Shown here in pieces: positions 23,401 to 31,010 of a DNA stretch of 64,000 bases. Source of the stretch: Gillisia mitskevichiae (GTDB lineage: Bacteria > Bacteroidota > Bacteroidia > Flavobacteriales > Flavobacteriaceae). Made by a program: the position numbers and the translations under genes. The notes beneath the pieces are model-generated. The model saw nothing but the letters and a program-made list of their open reading frames with translations. It ran no database searches and had not been told where the DNA came from. The DNA is taken from assembly GCF_003634585.1 (NCBI RefSeq), contig NZ_RBLG01000001.1, forward strand, positions 620,001 to 684,000. Direction: 5' to 3'. Every line of letters starts with the position of its first letter. The first letter of the stretch is position 1.

Positions 23401-24810
23401 AACGCCCGTTAGGAATAAAATTGGGGTAAATACAATAAGGATTATTAATTGGCCAAAGAATGCGGAGTTCATCATTGTACTTGCAGATTCATAGGCGATT
23501 TCATCCATTTCTGCCTGATTGACAAGCTTGGTGGACTTTTTCATTCTTTGATGAATGTGGAAAACCATTCCCTCAACGATAATTACGGCACCATCCACGA
23601 TAATCCCGAAATCAATGGCACCAAGTGACATTAGGTTTGCCCAAACGCCAAACTGTTTCATTAAAATAAAGGCGAATAAAAGCGATAAAGGAATTACAGA
23701 TGCAGTAATCAATCCACCGCGTAAGCTTCCCAACAAGAGAACGAGGACAAATATCACAATCAGTGAGCCTTCGACCAAATTCTTTTCTACTGTGCTGGTC
23801 GTTCTTCCAATAAGCTCGCTTCTGCTCAAAAAGGGTTCAATATAAACACCTTCAGGAAGGGATTTTTGAATTTCCTTTATTCGACTTTGTACATTGTTTA
23901 TTACGTTATTGGCACTTTGCCCCTTAAGCATAAGAATTTGTCCGCCAACGGTTTCCTTTCCGTCTTGGGTAAACGCCCCATACCGTATTTGGCTCCCATA
24001 ACCTACTTTTTCAGCCACGTCCCTTATTAATACTGGGGTGCCATTTTGTGTAATAACCACTGTGTTCTCTAAATCTTCAAGACTACGTGCCAGGCCTTCT
24101 CCCCTTATAAAATTGGCCTGATGATTTTTTTCGATATAAGCTCCTCCAGTATTGGCGTTGTTCATTTTAAGGGCTTCAAACACTTCGCTCATCGTAATGC
24201 CAAAACTTTTGAGTTTATCCGGATTAAGAGCTATCTCATATTGCTTTACATATCCGCCAAAAGCATTGACTTCCACAACACCGGGGACGAGCGCCATTTG
24301 CCGTTTTACAATCCAATCCTGTATGGTGCGAAGCTCCATAGCATCATACTGGTCTTCATAGCCCTCCTTAATTTTTAAGGTGTATTGAAATATTTCCCCC
24401 AATCCTGTGGTAATGGGAGCCATAAAAGGCGACCCAAAACCTTCTGGTATTTCTTCACTGACCTCCGCTAACTTTTCTTGTACCAGTTGGCGAGGAAGAT
24501 AGGTGCCTGCCTCATCGTCAAAAACGATGGTAACCACAGAAAGACCAAAGCGTGATACAGAACGTAGTTCTATGACATTAGGCAAGTTGGCCATTGCGAG
24601 TTCCACAGGGTAGGTCACAAATTGCTCGATGTCTTCCGTACCCAAGTTTGGGGCAGTGGTTATTACTTGCACTTGATTATTGGTTATATCTGGAACGGAA
24701 CCCAGATTAATAGTGGCCATTGACCAAACGCCTGTACCTACAAGGGCTACTATTAACAGACCAATAATAAATTTATTATTGATTGAAAATGAAATGATTT
24801 TATTAATCAT
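20407..24810 (-). CDS. CzcA/CusA heavy-metal RND pump fused to a TolC-like channel
   Basis: A 1467-residue fusion. Residues 1 to about 1035 are an RND transporter with twelve helices; the TM4 motif DFGIIVDGAVIIVE is the signature of CzcA-type Zn/Co/Cd pumps and differs from the CusA type. After a basic linker (SRKERKGNGSETSYIKKS), a second signal-like helix leads into about 400 residues of TolC/CzcC-like outer-membrane factor (TITLEEAITMAKKNYPSLRE). The ATG at 24810 (MINKIISFSINNKF) is chosen over an upstream GTG or TTG extension. Such fusions are common in Bacteroidota. Processing between the two parts is likely, since they belong in different membranes. Confidence 0.9.
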   Translation of the reverse strand: MINKIISFSINNKFIIGLLIVALVGTGVWSMATINLGSVPDITNNQVQVITTAPNLGTEDIEQFVTYPVELAMANLPNVIELRSVSRFGLSVVTIVFDDEAGTYLPRQLVQEKLAEVSEEIPEGFGSPFMAPITTGLGEIFQYTLKIKEGYEDQYDAMELRTIQDWIVKRQMALVPGVVEVNAFGGYVKQYEIALNPDKLKSFGITMSEVFEALKMNNANTGGAYIEKNHQANFIRGEGLARSLEDLENTVVITQNGTPVLIRDVAEKVGYGSQIRYGAFTQDGKETVGGQILMLKGQSANNVINNVQSRIKEIQKSLPEGVYIEPFLSRSELIGRTTSTVEKNLVEGSLIVIFVLVLLLGSLRGGLITASVIPLSLLFAFILMKQFGVWANLMSLGAIDFGIIVDGAVIIVEGMVFHIHQRMKKSTKLVNQAEMDEIAYESASTMMNSAFFGQLIILIVFTPILFLTGVEGKMFRPMAFTFGFAVLGAIILCLTYVPMISALFLKPARNPDSWFAKFENKIDRFSDRIMAGLNKVYRPLLSFALRFKAGVIISAVALLLIAGFIFSNMGGEFIPKFDEGDIAMQALIKPGSSLTESIEASKKLQNIITKFPEVKTMISRIGVAEIPTDPMPMDIADSYIILEKDKSKWTSADTKEELIEKIQESISVIPGVNFVFTQPVELRFNELLTGVREDVAIKLYGENLDVLSEKANEMASIIKTVPGAGDVRAEATSGLPQMTVEYNRAKMAQYGVTIDKLNDYVSASFAGEKASVVFEGEKRFDVVIRLAESFRQDINSLKNLYIDLPNGAQVPLKEVADISYKPGPMQISRDNTYRRISVGVNVRGRDVKSMVEEIQQKLDAQLNLPPGYYITYGGSFENLQRATDRLMIVVPIALFLIFILLYFALNSFSQSVMIYMAVPLAAIGGVFALWIRGMPFSISAGVGFIVLFGVAVLNGLVLINKFNELKESGMTNIKDRIYEATHERLRPILLTATAAIMGFIPMAVSTSGGAEVQRPLATVVIGGLITATFLTLVVVPVLYNWLESRKERKGNGSETSYIKKSTTVIIVLFSLGGFLTSNSAAAQNSQMAQTITLEEAITMAKKNYPSLRESQAFIEREQAMKGTSFDLGNTQVFTGKEEYSNNLPGVQTTIGVQQQNIDLLSGFSKLKFYKQREVLGEKFYAVNEQQLIRNVMQAYDRINYNKAQLRFAEQLDSVYTNFRTAAQLRYDTGETGKLEFIAASSEYQQIQVLRQQAYDDIEIAKRALKQYLGIDQEIETVGLPYDTISFMGVLDSASVANNPILQYSMQNAEVSKANIGVEKAQFLPKFNLTYGRQIVDDVSGFNTYQAGISIPLWFFPQKSRVKAAKADAMVAENQYLEQKAMTESTVSQLIKSLEKTQKILNYYQEGALLLAEEQITTAELASQEGEIDYVNYITILNSAIKIKQNHLQYINQYNQQAIELQYQMGNL

Positions 24811-24884
24811 AAAAAAAGAAAGGTTTAATTCAGTGAAACTTATCGACACGAATTTGCCTTGAGCAAAATCATATCAAATTAGAA

Positions 24885-24925
24885 TTGACCTCAAGAAAAA
24901 GGTCAAAGTAGGATATAACTATCCT
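24885..24925. promoter_or_regulatory. Two inverted repeats upstream of the RND pump
   Basis: TTGACC (24885-24890) pairs with GGTCAA (24901-24906), and AGGATA with TATCCT forms a 16-bp hairpin at 24910-24925. They occupy the gap between the DUF6660 stop and the pump start. One may terminate the small upstream gene and the other may be an operator; neither matches a known site. Confidence 0.4.
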
Positions 24926-24937
24926 ATAAAAACTGAA

Positions 24938-25249
24938 TTAAACACGTGGAGGTTGGAATAGGGAGTGAGGAATATCTTCTCCCGAACCATTAAAATGAAA
25001 AAATATTTCAGAGGAAATATCAAATGTTGGCACAGAGAATGTCAATATATCGACATTCACAATATTTACGTGACAACCACTGCATAGACAAAAATTGACG
25101 CATACGGGCTGTTCGGTATTATCTGAATTATGATCTAACTGCGTCAGTAAGTCATTTTGAAAATCGTATAAACTAACTTCACTATCATCACAGGGCACAC
25201 CGTTGAGTACCAAAAAGTAAAGGGATAATATGATAGTTAATATTTTCAC
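24938..25249 (-). CDS. DUF6660 family small Cys-rich protein
   Basis: A 103-residue exported protein if the GTG at 25249 is used (VKILTIILSLYFLVLNGVPC), which gives a normal signal peptide; the longer frame from 25315 would begin with a non-signal sequence and overlap the integrase stop. The mature part has Cys residues in CVNFCLCSGCHVN, a possible metal site. Members of this family recur upstream of CusA/CzcA-type pump genes in Bacteroidota. It may bind or sense the exported metal in the periplasm. The function is not established. Confidence 0.65.
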   Translation of the reverse strand: MKILTIILSLYFLVLNGVPCDDSEVSLYDFQNDLLTQLDHNSDNTEQPVCVNFCLCSGCHVNIVNVDILTFSVPTFDISSEIFFHFNGSGEDIPHSLFQPPRV

Positions 25250-25311
25250 TCTGCAAAGATAAGAAAATTGTGATGCACAGGTTGTGCAAAGATGATTTAG
25301 AATTTCAGAAA

Positions 25312-26526
25312 TCAAAAATTAATGACGCTATCCAAGGCATTATCTGCATCTCTATGCATAAAGTTAGATTGATAATTTATTGTGGTAGTAATCGAAGAAT
25401 GTCTGTATAATTTTTGGAGCATATTAATTGGGATTTTATCTTCCGATATATTCCCAAATGTATGTCTTGCAATGTGCATCGTTACTTTTTTTGAAATTTT
25501 TGCTTTCTCAGCTACCGTAACTAAATATTTATTGAATTTCTTGTTGGCCGTTTTTGTTTTAGCATAGACATCTTTTGCATCTTGTAAATTTGCCTTTTTC
25601 ATTTCCGGAAATATAAAATCATCATCATTTTGTTTAATGTCCTGATAGTATTCCAAAATCGGAAATATTTTATCTGGGATTTTAAGGGATAACAATTTTG
25701 AATTCTTGTTCATTCGATAATGAAGCCGGGCGTCATAAATATCGGTCCAACGAATTTTCAATACGTCAGCTACCCGAATTCCGGCAAAATAAAAACTAAA
25801 AAGCCAAACATTTCTAGCGTGAGTTTCGTGGTCAGTCAAATTTTCAACGGATTCAAGTTTTATAACCTCATTTTTGGTAAGGCCTATTTTTTCGGTTTCA
25901 GGGAACTTAATCCGTATTTTATCTGAACCGAAGGGGTAGAGTTTTCTATCTACTATGCCCAATTTAATAGCTCTATTATAGATAGTTCTAATTACAATAA
26001 GATTATTTACTATCGACCTTTCTGACAGGTTGTGTTTTTTGCGGAGGTATGTTTTAAATCTCTTTAAAAAATTTTCATCAATTTCTTGAAAGGTAAGCTG
26101 CTTTGATGTGGAAAATTTTAAAACGTGATTAATTCTTGCTTTATCTGTTGAAAGCCTTGACAGCTTCTCGTTTGCCTCTAAATCATCAAGAAAATCTTGT
26201 GCCACTTCGAAAAAAGTAACTGATTCGGAAGAAGCATAAAGTTTCTCTTTTATTTGATTGGCCGAAATATCTTTTTTGCTCGACTGCAAATCAATCAGCA
26301 TTTTATTCGCCTCAGCTAATTTAGTACTAAGCAAACCATTTAATCTATCTGAGTAAGGGTGTGATTTTCTAACTCTAATATTTTTCCCATCCCAATCATT
26401 AGGATCAATATTATGACCTATATAATGATAATTTGAGCGACGGTTTTTTGTAATACGAATACAAAGAGGACAATGCCCTTCTTTATTAGGCTTTTTCCGA
26501 AGTACTATTTTTGCGTTTGATGCCAT
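25312..26526 (-). CDS. int: Tyrosine recombinase (integrase) of element A
   Basis: A 404-residue site-specific integrase. The N-terminus is an arm-DNA-binding domain (residues 1-100), residues 105-200 form a SAM-like core-binding domain, and the catalytic domain holds Arg251 (FAGIRVADVL), HIARH at 351-355, His376 (YRHSS) and the nucleophile Tyr385. It resembles integrases of Bacteroidota transposons and ICEs. It lies next to a truncated traG and immediately left of the inferred element end, with phased direct repeats upstream of the start, all typical of the integration module. The gene appears intact. Confidence 0.92.
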   Translation of the reverse strand: MASNAKIVLRKKPNKEGHCPLCIRITKNRRSNYHYIGHNIDPNDWDGKNIRVRKSHPYSDRLNGLLSTKLAEANKMLIDLQSSKKDISANQIKEKLYASSESVTFFEVAQDFLDDLEANEKLSRLSTDKARINHVLKFSTSKQLTFQEIDENFLKRFKTYLRKKHNLSERSIVNNLIVIRTIYNRAIKLGIVDRKLYPFGSDKIRIKFPETEKIGLTKNEVIKLESVENLTDHETHARNVWLFSFYFAGIRVADVLKIRWTDIYDARLHYRMNKNSKLLSLKIPDKIFPILEYYQDIKQNDDDFIFPEMKKANLQDAKDVYAKTKTANKKFNKYLVTVAEKAKISKKVTMHIARHTFGNISEDKIPINMLQKLYRHSSITTTINYQSNFMHRDADNALDSVINF

Positions 26527-26562
26527 ATCTTAAGTATTGAGAATATAAAGATAATCATTTTT

Positions 26563-26582
26563 GGTACAACATAGGTACAACA
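26563..26582. repeat. Phased direct repeats near integrase (arm-site candidates)
   Basis: Two perfect 9-bp repeats GGTACAACA at 26563 and 26574, 11 bp apart (one helical turn), 37 bp upstream of the integrase start. This is the form expected of arm-type sites bound by the N-terminal domain of a tyrosine recombinase. Integrase autoregulation is another use. Confidence 0.45.
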
Positions 26583-26602
26583 AATTATGATTTTAAACGA
26601 TA

Positions 26603-27652
26603 TCAATTGACATTATATAAAATTAAATATATGTTAATCAGTTGATTATAATATGACTTACGGAAATTTGGTAGTAAATACGCTGGATTCTTGTCCCAGT
26701 AAACAATATTTAAATGACCACGGATAATCCGCGCATTGTCATCGGCATTGATCTGGTCAAGGATGTGCTGGATTTTTCCGAGTACCACTTTGTTCTGCGA
26801 ACCAAAGTTGGAGCTTTTGTTCAGTTCCTCTACTTTCTTATCGAGCAGCTTGCGCCATTTTTGTTTATCGTCCAGATATAGAATCTGATTGACAATGTGG
26901 TTCTCGTTTAGCGTAAGCCCTAAACCATCAATAAACCCTTGATGAAATACAAAATCGTCAGAAGTGAATTTCTCATTGGTCTTGCTGCTCTGTACACTTT
27001 CGCCAAAGCACAGTTCGCTGTTGATGGCTAGGGCATCAAAATAATTTTCGCCTATATTGACGTTTTTTCTTTCAAGTAAAATATCCGTATCAAAGCCTTC
27101 ATTGAAGCCATTGAAATAGCCATTCGTTAGATTTTGAATTGAATCCGCATCAAGTGGAGAAAATTCCATTTTACGGCTATTGTTGATAAAGGAAACCGAA
27201 TCGCTGACCGAGCCGATAAAGCGTCGCACGTTATCATCAAGTTCCCGGATAATGCTCTTGGAAACCTTTCGGAAGGGGTTGACATATTTGGGACTGTTAA
27301 GCGCTTTGTTCTTGGTCAGGATAAAGAACAGGAAACAGCGGTGCTCCATATATTCACGCCCTTTAAAATGATCGTGGGTCGCTTTTTCCAAAAAGGTTTT
27401 ATTGGGCAGTTGTTGCGAAGAATAGGATTTTTTCAAATAAATATCCTGCTTATGAACTACAGTTCCCACCGGCAACGACTTCAAAGCCTGAAACCAAGCC
27501 CCGTGCATATCCTCAAAATCCTTTTCGGACAAGGAATAGATCTCGGGCAGGTTGCCTTGGTAGCATAAGACCACATTGCCATTGTTGGCAAAAATGATAT
27601 TGTCCTGGATATCCGCGATGGGTCGGTATGCCGAAAGGTTAATCTTGTTCAT
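26603..27652 (-). pseudogene. traG: Truncated TraG (N-terminal 319 residues plus junction tail)
   Basis: Codons 1-319 match the intact traG at 1-1757 through the shared segment NIVYW. The next 30 codons (beginning DKNPAYLLPNFRK) have no similarity to that gene and end at a TGA in AT-rich DNA beside the integrase. The Walker A motif and everything after it are missing, so the product cannot drive conjugation. The overlap with traF (14 bp) is unchanged. Interruption by the integrating element is the most direct explanation; the missing 3' part would be expected beyond the left end of the inner element. Confidence 0.88.
26635..26648. other. Short inverted repeat near element boundary
   Basis: TAATCA and TGATTA flank a 2-bp centre, about 50 bp inside the point where traG homology resumes. 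It may be a recombinase or accessory-protein site near the element end. Its AT-rich nature makes chance occurrence possible. Confidence 0.25.
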
Positions 27653-27923
27653 AATCGATGCCGGAGTTTCTTTTGTTACTGATGATTTTTGGGAAGGCTT
27701 TTGCCATTTGGAAAAGCTGTGGATTGCTTGTTATCCGGGTCAAAGCGATATAGAAGGCTGAATTAAGAACTATTACGCCGATGATAATCCCGAAACTGAA
27801 AGAAAAGATGATGACCAATAGCGAAGCAAGTATGGAAACCATCATTATGGCAAACAGGGAAATGGGCAGCCCGAAAATGACAGCCCGCTTCCTGATGTTT
27901 TTATAAACCTCGAATTTTTTCAT
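27639..27923 (-). CDS. traF: TraF-type (DUF4133) conjugal transfer protein, second copy
   Basis: 94 residues, same length as the first copy and differing at about a dozen positions, mostly in the second hydrophobic segment (VIVLNSAFYIALTRITSNPQ). Two membrane helices and the VirB3-like layout are kept. It overlaps the truncated traG by 14 bp. With traG broken, this copy is useful only if it works with the traG of element A or another element in trans. Confidence 0.87.
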   Translation of the reverse strand: MKKFEVYKNIRKRAVIFGLPISLFAIMMVSILASLLVIIFSFSFGIIIGVIVLNSAFYIALTRITSNPQLFQMAKAFPKIISNKRNSGIDYEQD

Positions 27924-27956
27924 ATCACATATTTTTTTAAAATGCCTCTTAGAGGC

Positions 27957-28244
27957 TTAGACTACGATTCCGATTAGGTAAGTGAAAATGCCGACCACAG
28001 CTCCTGCAATCAATACAAAAACGAGAACACGGGTAATCCCTTTTTTGAGATCGGCGTTTTCCCCGAAGAAATGTCCCGCGTTGAACAGGAAACCGATTAG
28101 GAATATTACACCAAGGATTATTGGAAAAATTGTCCTGATGGTGTTGGAAACATCGTCAACTGAATCTTCGATTCCTCCAATTTGTGCAAAAAGCGATGTT
28201 GAGAGCAACGAAAGAAAAGTTGCCAAGTAGATTGATTTTTTCAT
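27957..28244 (-). CDS. traE: TraE-type (DUF4134) conjugal transfer protein, second copy
   Basis: 95 residues with signal peptide and two membrane helices. It differs from the copy at 2029-2316 by one conservative residue although many codons differ silently. Unlike the first copy, 33 bp separate it from traF. The near-identity of the protein suggests that both copies were under selection until recently. Confidence 0.87.
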   Translation of the reverse strand: MKKSIYLATFLSLLSTSLFAQIGGIEDSVDDVSNTIRTIFPIILGVIFLIGFLFNAGHFFGENADLKKGITRVLVFVLIAGAVVGIFTYLIGIVV

Positions 28245-28318
28245 AACGGAATAGTTTAAGTTTTTGATTCGTTTTCGTTAAGGGAAAAGTACATATATTT
28301 ATATTCAAACACCTGAAA

Positions 28319-28350
28319 ATCAAATATTTGTGAATAAAATATTATTTGAT
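28319..28350. promoter_or_regulatory. Palindromic operator candidate, second copy
   Basis: Same 32-bp inverted repeat as at 2391-2422 (arms ATCAAATA and TATTTGAT), identical across all 32 positions while bases on both sides differ. It lies between divergent traE and amidase. Confidence 0.5.
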
Positions 28351-28433
28351 AGTAATTGAATTCCGTTGCCATTATTTGACATCAAATTCTATGGATTTTG
28401 GAAGACGAGTTGTTAATAACCCGAAAAGTGAAA

Positions 28434-29081
28434 ATGAAAAAAGTGCTCAAAAACGTCAGTTTTGTGATTTTGCTTCTAAAAATGTGTTTCATTTTTGGTC
28501 AAGAAACGAGTGCTCAAAAACGAATTGTAATTGATGTTGGACACGGTGGAAAAGATTCTGGTGCAATTGGAAAAAATGGTATCCAAGAAAAGGATGTGGC
28601 TTTGGATATTTCAAACGCCATTTTAAAGCTGAATAATGAATTGGAAAAACCTTTGGATATTTATTTGACCAGGTATAGTGATACGCTTATTTCGTTATCT
28701 GATCGAACTAAATTGGCCAATGCTTTAGATACGGATGTATTTATTTCCTTGCATTGCAATCATTCAGATAATGCTAACGTAAGAGGCATTGAAGTTTATG
28801 TGGCAAATACTAAATCTCAGTTTTCAGACCTTTCAACCTTGCTTGCTTATCTGTTGCAGGCTTATTTTAAAAAAGAATTGGGTTTTGAGAGTAGAGGCGT
28901 GAAGTTTGCGAATTTTCAGGTGCTACGGGAAAATGTTGATTACCGCCCTGCTGTTTTAGTAGAAGTTGGATTTCTTACCAACGAAGATGAAGGATTCTAT
29001 TTTTTGCAGCCTCCTAAAATCAAGGCCGTGGCGATGGCTATTTTAAAAGGAATCTATAACTACTCAAATAAACGATTATGA
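28434..29081 (+). CDS. N-acetylmuramoyl-L-alanine amidase, second copy
   Basis: 215 residues with signal peptide (MKKVLKNVSFVILLLKM) and the zinc-amidase motifs VIDVGHGG, SLHCNHSDN and VEVGFLTN. The first half is close to the copy at 2506, but between residues about 115 and 165 and at the C-terminus they are barely alike (for example NTKSQFSDLSTLLAYLLQAY here). VEVGFLTNEDEG is the more typical family ending, so this copy looks closer to the ancestral form. It drives into the small ORF by ATGA overlap. Confidence 0.85.
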   Translation: MKKVLKNVSFVILLLKMCFIFGQETSAQKRIVIDVGHGGKDSGAIGKNGIQEKDVALDISNAILKLNNELEKPLDIYLTRYSDTLISLSDRTKLANALDTDVFISLHCNHSDNANVRGIEVYVANTKSQFSDLSTLLAYLLQAYFKKELGFESRGVKFANFQVLRENVDYRPAVLVEVGFLTNEDEGFYFLQPPKIKAVAMAILKGIYNYSNKRL

Positions 29082-29182
29082 AAGACTTATTCATCGAAAC
29101 AATTAAAAGCATCCGAGAAGTATTGAAAGTTTTTTTGTCAGAAGTTCTAAGGCAGATTTATGACCTAAAAAATAAGAAATGA
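29078..29182 (+). CDS. Small conserved ORF coupled to amidase (34 aa)
   Basis: Starts at the amidase stop by ATGA overlap and reads MKDLFIETIKSIREVLKVFL, seven residues longer than the counterpart at 3144-3227. The shared MKD-F-E-K-S pattern and amphipathic helix support a translated product. A basic tail (DLKNKK) is unique to this copy. The mer cargo begins right after it. Confidence 0.5.
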   Translation: MKDLFIETIKSIREVLKVFLSEVLRQIYDLKNKK

Positions 29183-29224
29183 GTATTTTTATACATCAAG
29201 TTCATCACCAGATAAAAAAGCATA

Positions 29225-29881
29225 ATGGAAACTCAAATGTACGGAACAAAGGAAGAACAGGAAAACGCTATTCGTTACTACGATAAGCTTTCCGTCATTT
29301 ACGATTACATCTCAAATTGGTATTATAAAAAAGCCAGGAACTATGCCATCAAAGAGCTTCAACTCAAAAATGGACAGACCTTATTAAACGTGCCCTGCGG
29401 AACAGGGGTCAACTTTAAATATTTCAACGAATATTTGAACAATACAGGACTTATCATTGGCATTGACCTGTCGAGTGGAATGCTTGATAAGGCCAAACAA
29501 AAAATAGAAAAAAACGGTTGGAAGAATATCGAAACGGAATTAAACGATGCTACTAAAATTGACCGAAATTGGCTTGATTATCGAAACGAACAAATTACCG
29601 TTGACGCTGTTTTTTGCGACCTTGGTTTGTCAGGGCTGCCCGAATGGCGAAACATAATCGACAATATGATTTCAATTTTAAAACCAAACGGTAGAATTGT
29701 TATTCTGGACTGGTATCTTGAAAAACCAAGTTTGAAGGGCGATTTTGTAAAATGGATTGGGAAAGGCGAAGTGGACAGACCAATATACCAATATTTAGAG
29801 ACGAAGGTTTCCAATTTTAAAGTGGATGATAGTTTTAATTATGGAGGTGTATTTGTCGCTTCCGGTAGTAAACCCGAATAA
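29225..29881 (+). CDS. Class I SAM-dependent methyltransferase
   Basis: A 218-residue methyltransferase of the Rossmann type. Motif I is LLNVPCGTGVNFKYF, motif II region LIIGIDLSSGMLDKAK, and a later AVFCDLGLSGLPEW and ILKPNGRIVILDWYL match UbiE/COQ5-like enzymes. It opens the plus-strand mer-type cluster, 150 bp before the ArsR gene, so it may have its own promoter. A role in methylating a metal or metalloid is possible, but the three Cys expected for arsenite methyltransferase are not present, so the substrate is unknown. Confidence 0.75.
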   Translation: METQMYGTKEEQENAIRYYDKLSVIYDYISNWYYKKARNYAIKELQLKNGQTLLNVPCGTGVNFKYFNEYLNNTGLIIGIDLSSGMLDKAKQKIEKNGWKNIETELNDATKIDRNWLDYRNEQITVDAVFCDLGLSGLPEWRNIIDNMISILKPNGRIVILDWYLEKPSLKGDFVKWIGKGEVDRPIYQYLETKVSNFKVDDSFNYGGVFVASGSKPE

Positions 29882-30035
29882 ACCCTATACACTGTTTATG
29901 AAAAACCATTCACCTTAAATTTACTTTTTTGTATCACCAGCCTACTCAAAAGCTATCAAATTAAAAAATCTAAGTTTTTTTTGTACTTCATTAGTTTAGT
30001 GTTTGCTTAAATAAGAAATAAATGTATATTTGGCT

Positions 30036-30410
30036 ATGGAAAATAATTCTTGCATAAGACAACAAGCCGATATTGAACAAATAAATCGTTGCAAAGACAC
30101 GGTTTCAGAATTAAATGAATCGTTCGACTATTTAGCGAATGGACTTTCATTGGTCGGGAATAGCGTAAGACTTAAAATACTTTATCTACTCTTTGAGGAA
30201 AAAAGACTTTGCGTTTGTGATTTAAGCGATATTCTCGGAATGAATATTTCTGCCATTTCTCAACATTTAAGAAAAATGAAAGACCGAAATCTATTAGAAA
30301 CCGATAGAGAAGCCCAAACGATTTTTTACTCACTCACAGCTGAATACGAAAAAATGCTAAACCCATTTTTTGAGATACTTGATAAAAACAAAATTTTAGA
30401 AACGATATGA
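30036..30410 (+). CDS. ArsR/SmtB family metalloregulator
   Basis: A 124-residue winged-helix repressor. The recognition helix region reads LGMNISAISQHLRKMKDRNL, and the metal site is probably the CVCDLSD at the third helix with N-terminal Cys, as in ArsR and CmtR types. ATG at 30036 is preferred over a TTG at 30030. It overlaps the MerTP gene by ATGA. A TTTG at 30002 and TATATTTG at 30025 have Bacteroidota promoter spacing but would leave almost no leader, so the promoter is uncertain. It likely controls the mer-type operon in place of MerR. Confidence 0.85.
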   Translation: MENNSCIRQQADIEQINRCKDTVSELNESFDYLANGLSLVGNSVRLKILYLLFEEKRLCVCDLSDILGMNISAISQHLRKMKDRNLLETDREAQTIFYSLTAEYEKMLNPFFEILDKNKILETI

Positions 30411-31009
30411 AAAGTGACAACAAATTAATTGGTGCAGGTTTGTTAACTGCAATTACAGCTTCATTATGTTGTATTACGCCAGTATTGGCTCTAATCGCAG
30501 GAACAAGCGGAATTGCTTCAACATTTTCTTGGATAGAACCTTTTAGACCTTATCTAATTGGAATGACAATTTTAGTTCTTGCTTTTGCTTGGTATAAAAA
30601 ACTAAAACCTCAAAAAGAAATTGACTGTGAATGCGAAACGGAAGAGAAACCAAAATTCATTCAATCAAAAACCTTTTTAGGAATTGTAACTGCATTTGCA
30701 ATTATAATGTTGGCTTTCCCGTACTATTCAGGAATTTTTTACCCAAACACGGAAAAGCAAATAATCGTAGTTGACAAATCGGATATTAAAACAACAGAAT
30801 TTACAATCAGCGGAATGACCTGTGTCAGTTGTGAAGAACACGTCAAACACGAAGTAAATAAACTAAACGGAATTGTAGATACAAAAGCGTCCTACGAGAA
30901 TGGAAACGCAATCATTGAATTTGACAAATCCAAATCTAATGAAACGGAAATCGAGAAAGCAATTAACTCAACAGGTTATAAAGTAACCGACAAAAAAGAA
31001 ATCAATTAG
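30407..31009 (+). CDS. merT: MerTP-type mercuric transport fusion protein
   Basis: A 200-residue fusion. Residues 1-65 and 90-115 are membrane helices of the MerT type with the vicinal pair Cys21-Cys22 (LCCITPVLALIAG) that binds Hg(II). A Cys-bearing loop (DCECETEE) sits at about 73-80. Residues 130-200 are a MerP-like HMA domain with GMTCVSC at 136-142. It would carry mercuric ion inward to the reductase encoded next. It overlaps arsR by ATGA and is one base from the following gene. Confidence 0.88.
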   Translation: MKSDNKLIGAGLLTAITASLCCITPVLALIAGTSGIASTFSWIEPFRPYLIGMTILVLAFAWYKKLKPQKEIDCECETEEKPKFIQSKTFLGIVTAFAIIMLAFPYYSGIFYPNTEKQIIVVDKSDIKTTEFTISGMTCVSCEEHVKHEVNKLNGIVDTKASYENGNAIIEFDKSKSNETEIEKAINSTGYKVTDKKEIN

Positions 31010-31010
31010 T

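Larger units (their letters stand above)
1..26695. mobile_element. Inner conjugative element A (right part; left end outside window)
   Basis: Inferred unit. Its right end carries a tyrosine recombinase gene (25312-26526), followed leftward by metal-resistance cargo (6353-25249) and a module of rteC, HTH, rep-like, ATPase, amidase, traE, traF and traG that runs off the window. The right boundary lies between 26527 and 26695, because from 26696 rightward the sequence resumes as a traG gene that matches the first copy up to its Trp319 codon. The order integrase-cargo-rteC-tra resembles Bacteroidota integrative conjugative elements. No second attachment site can be seen because the left end is missing. 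The exact boundary and the nesting model are inference. Confidence 0.6.

Noticed and set aside
30025-30032. TATATTTG as the arsR promoter
   Set aside because: It lies within a few bases of the chosen ATG, so the transcript would start inside the gene; kept only as a remark.
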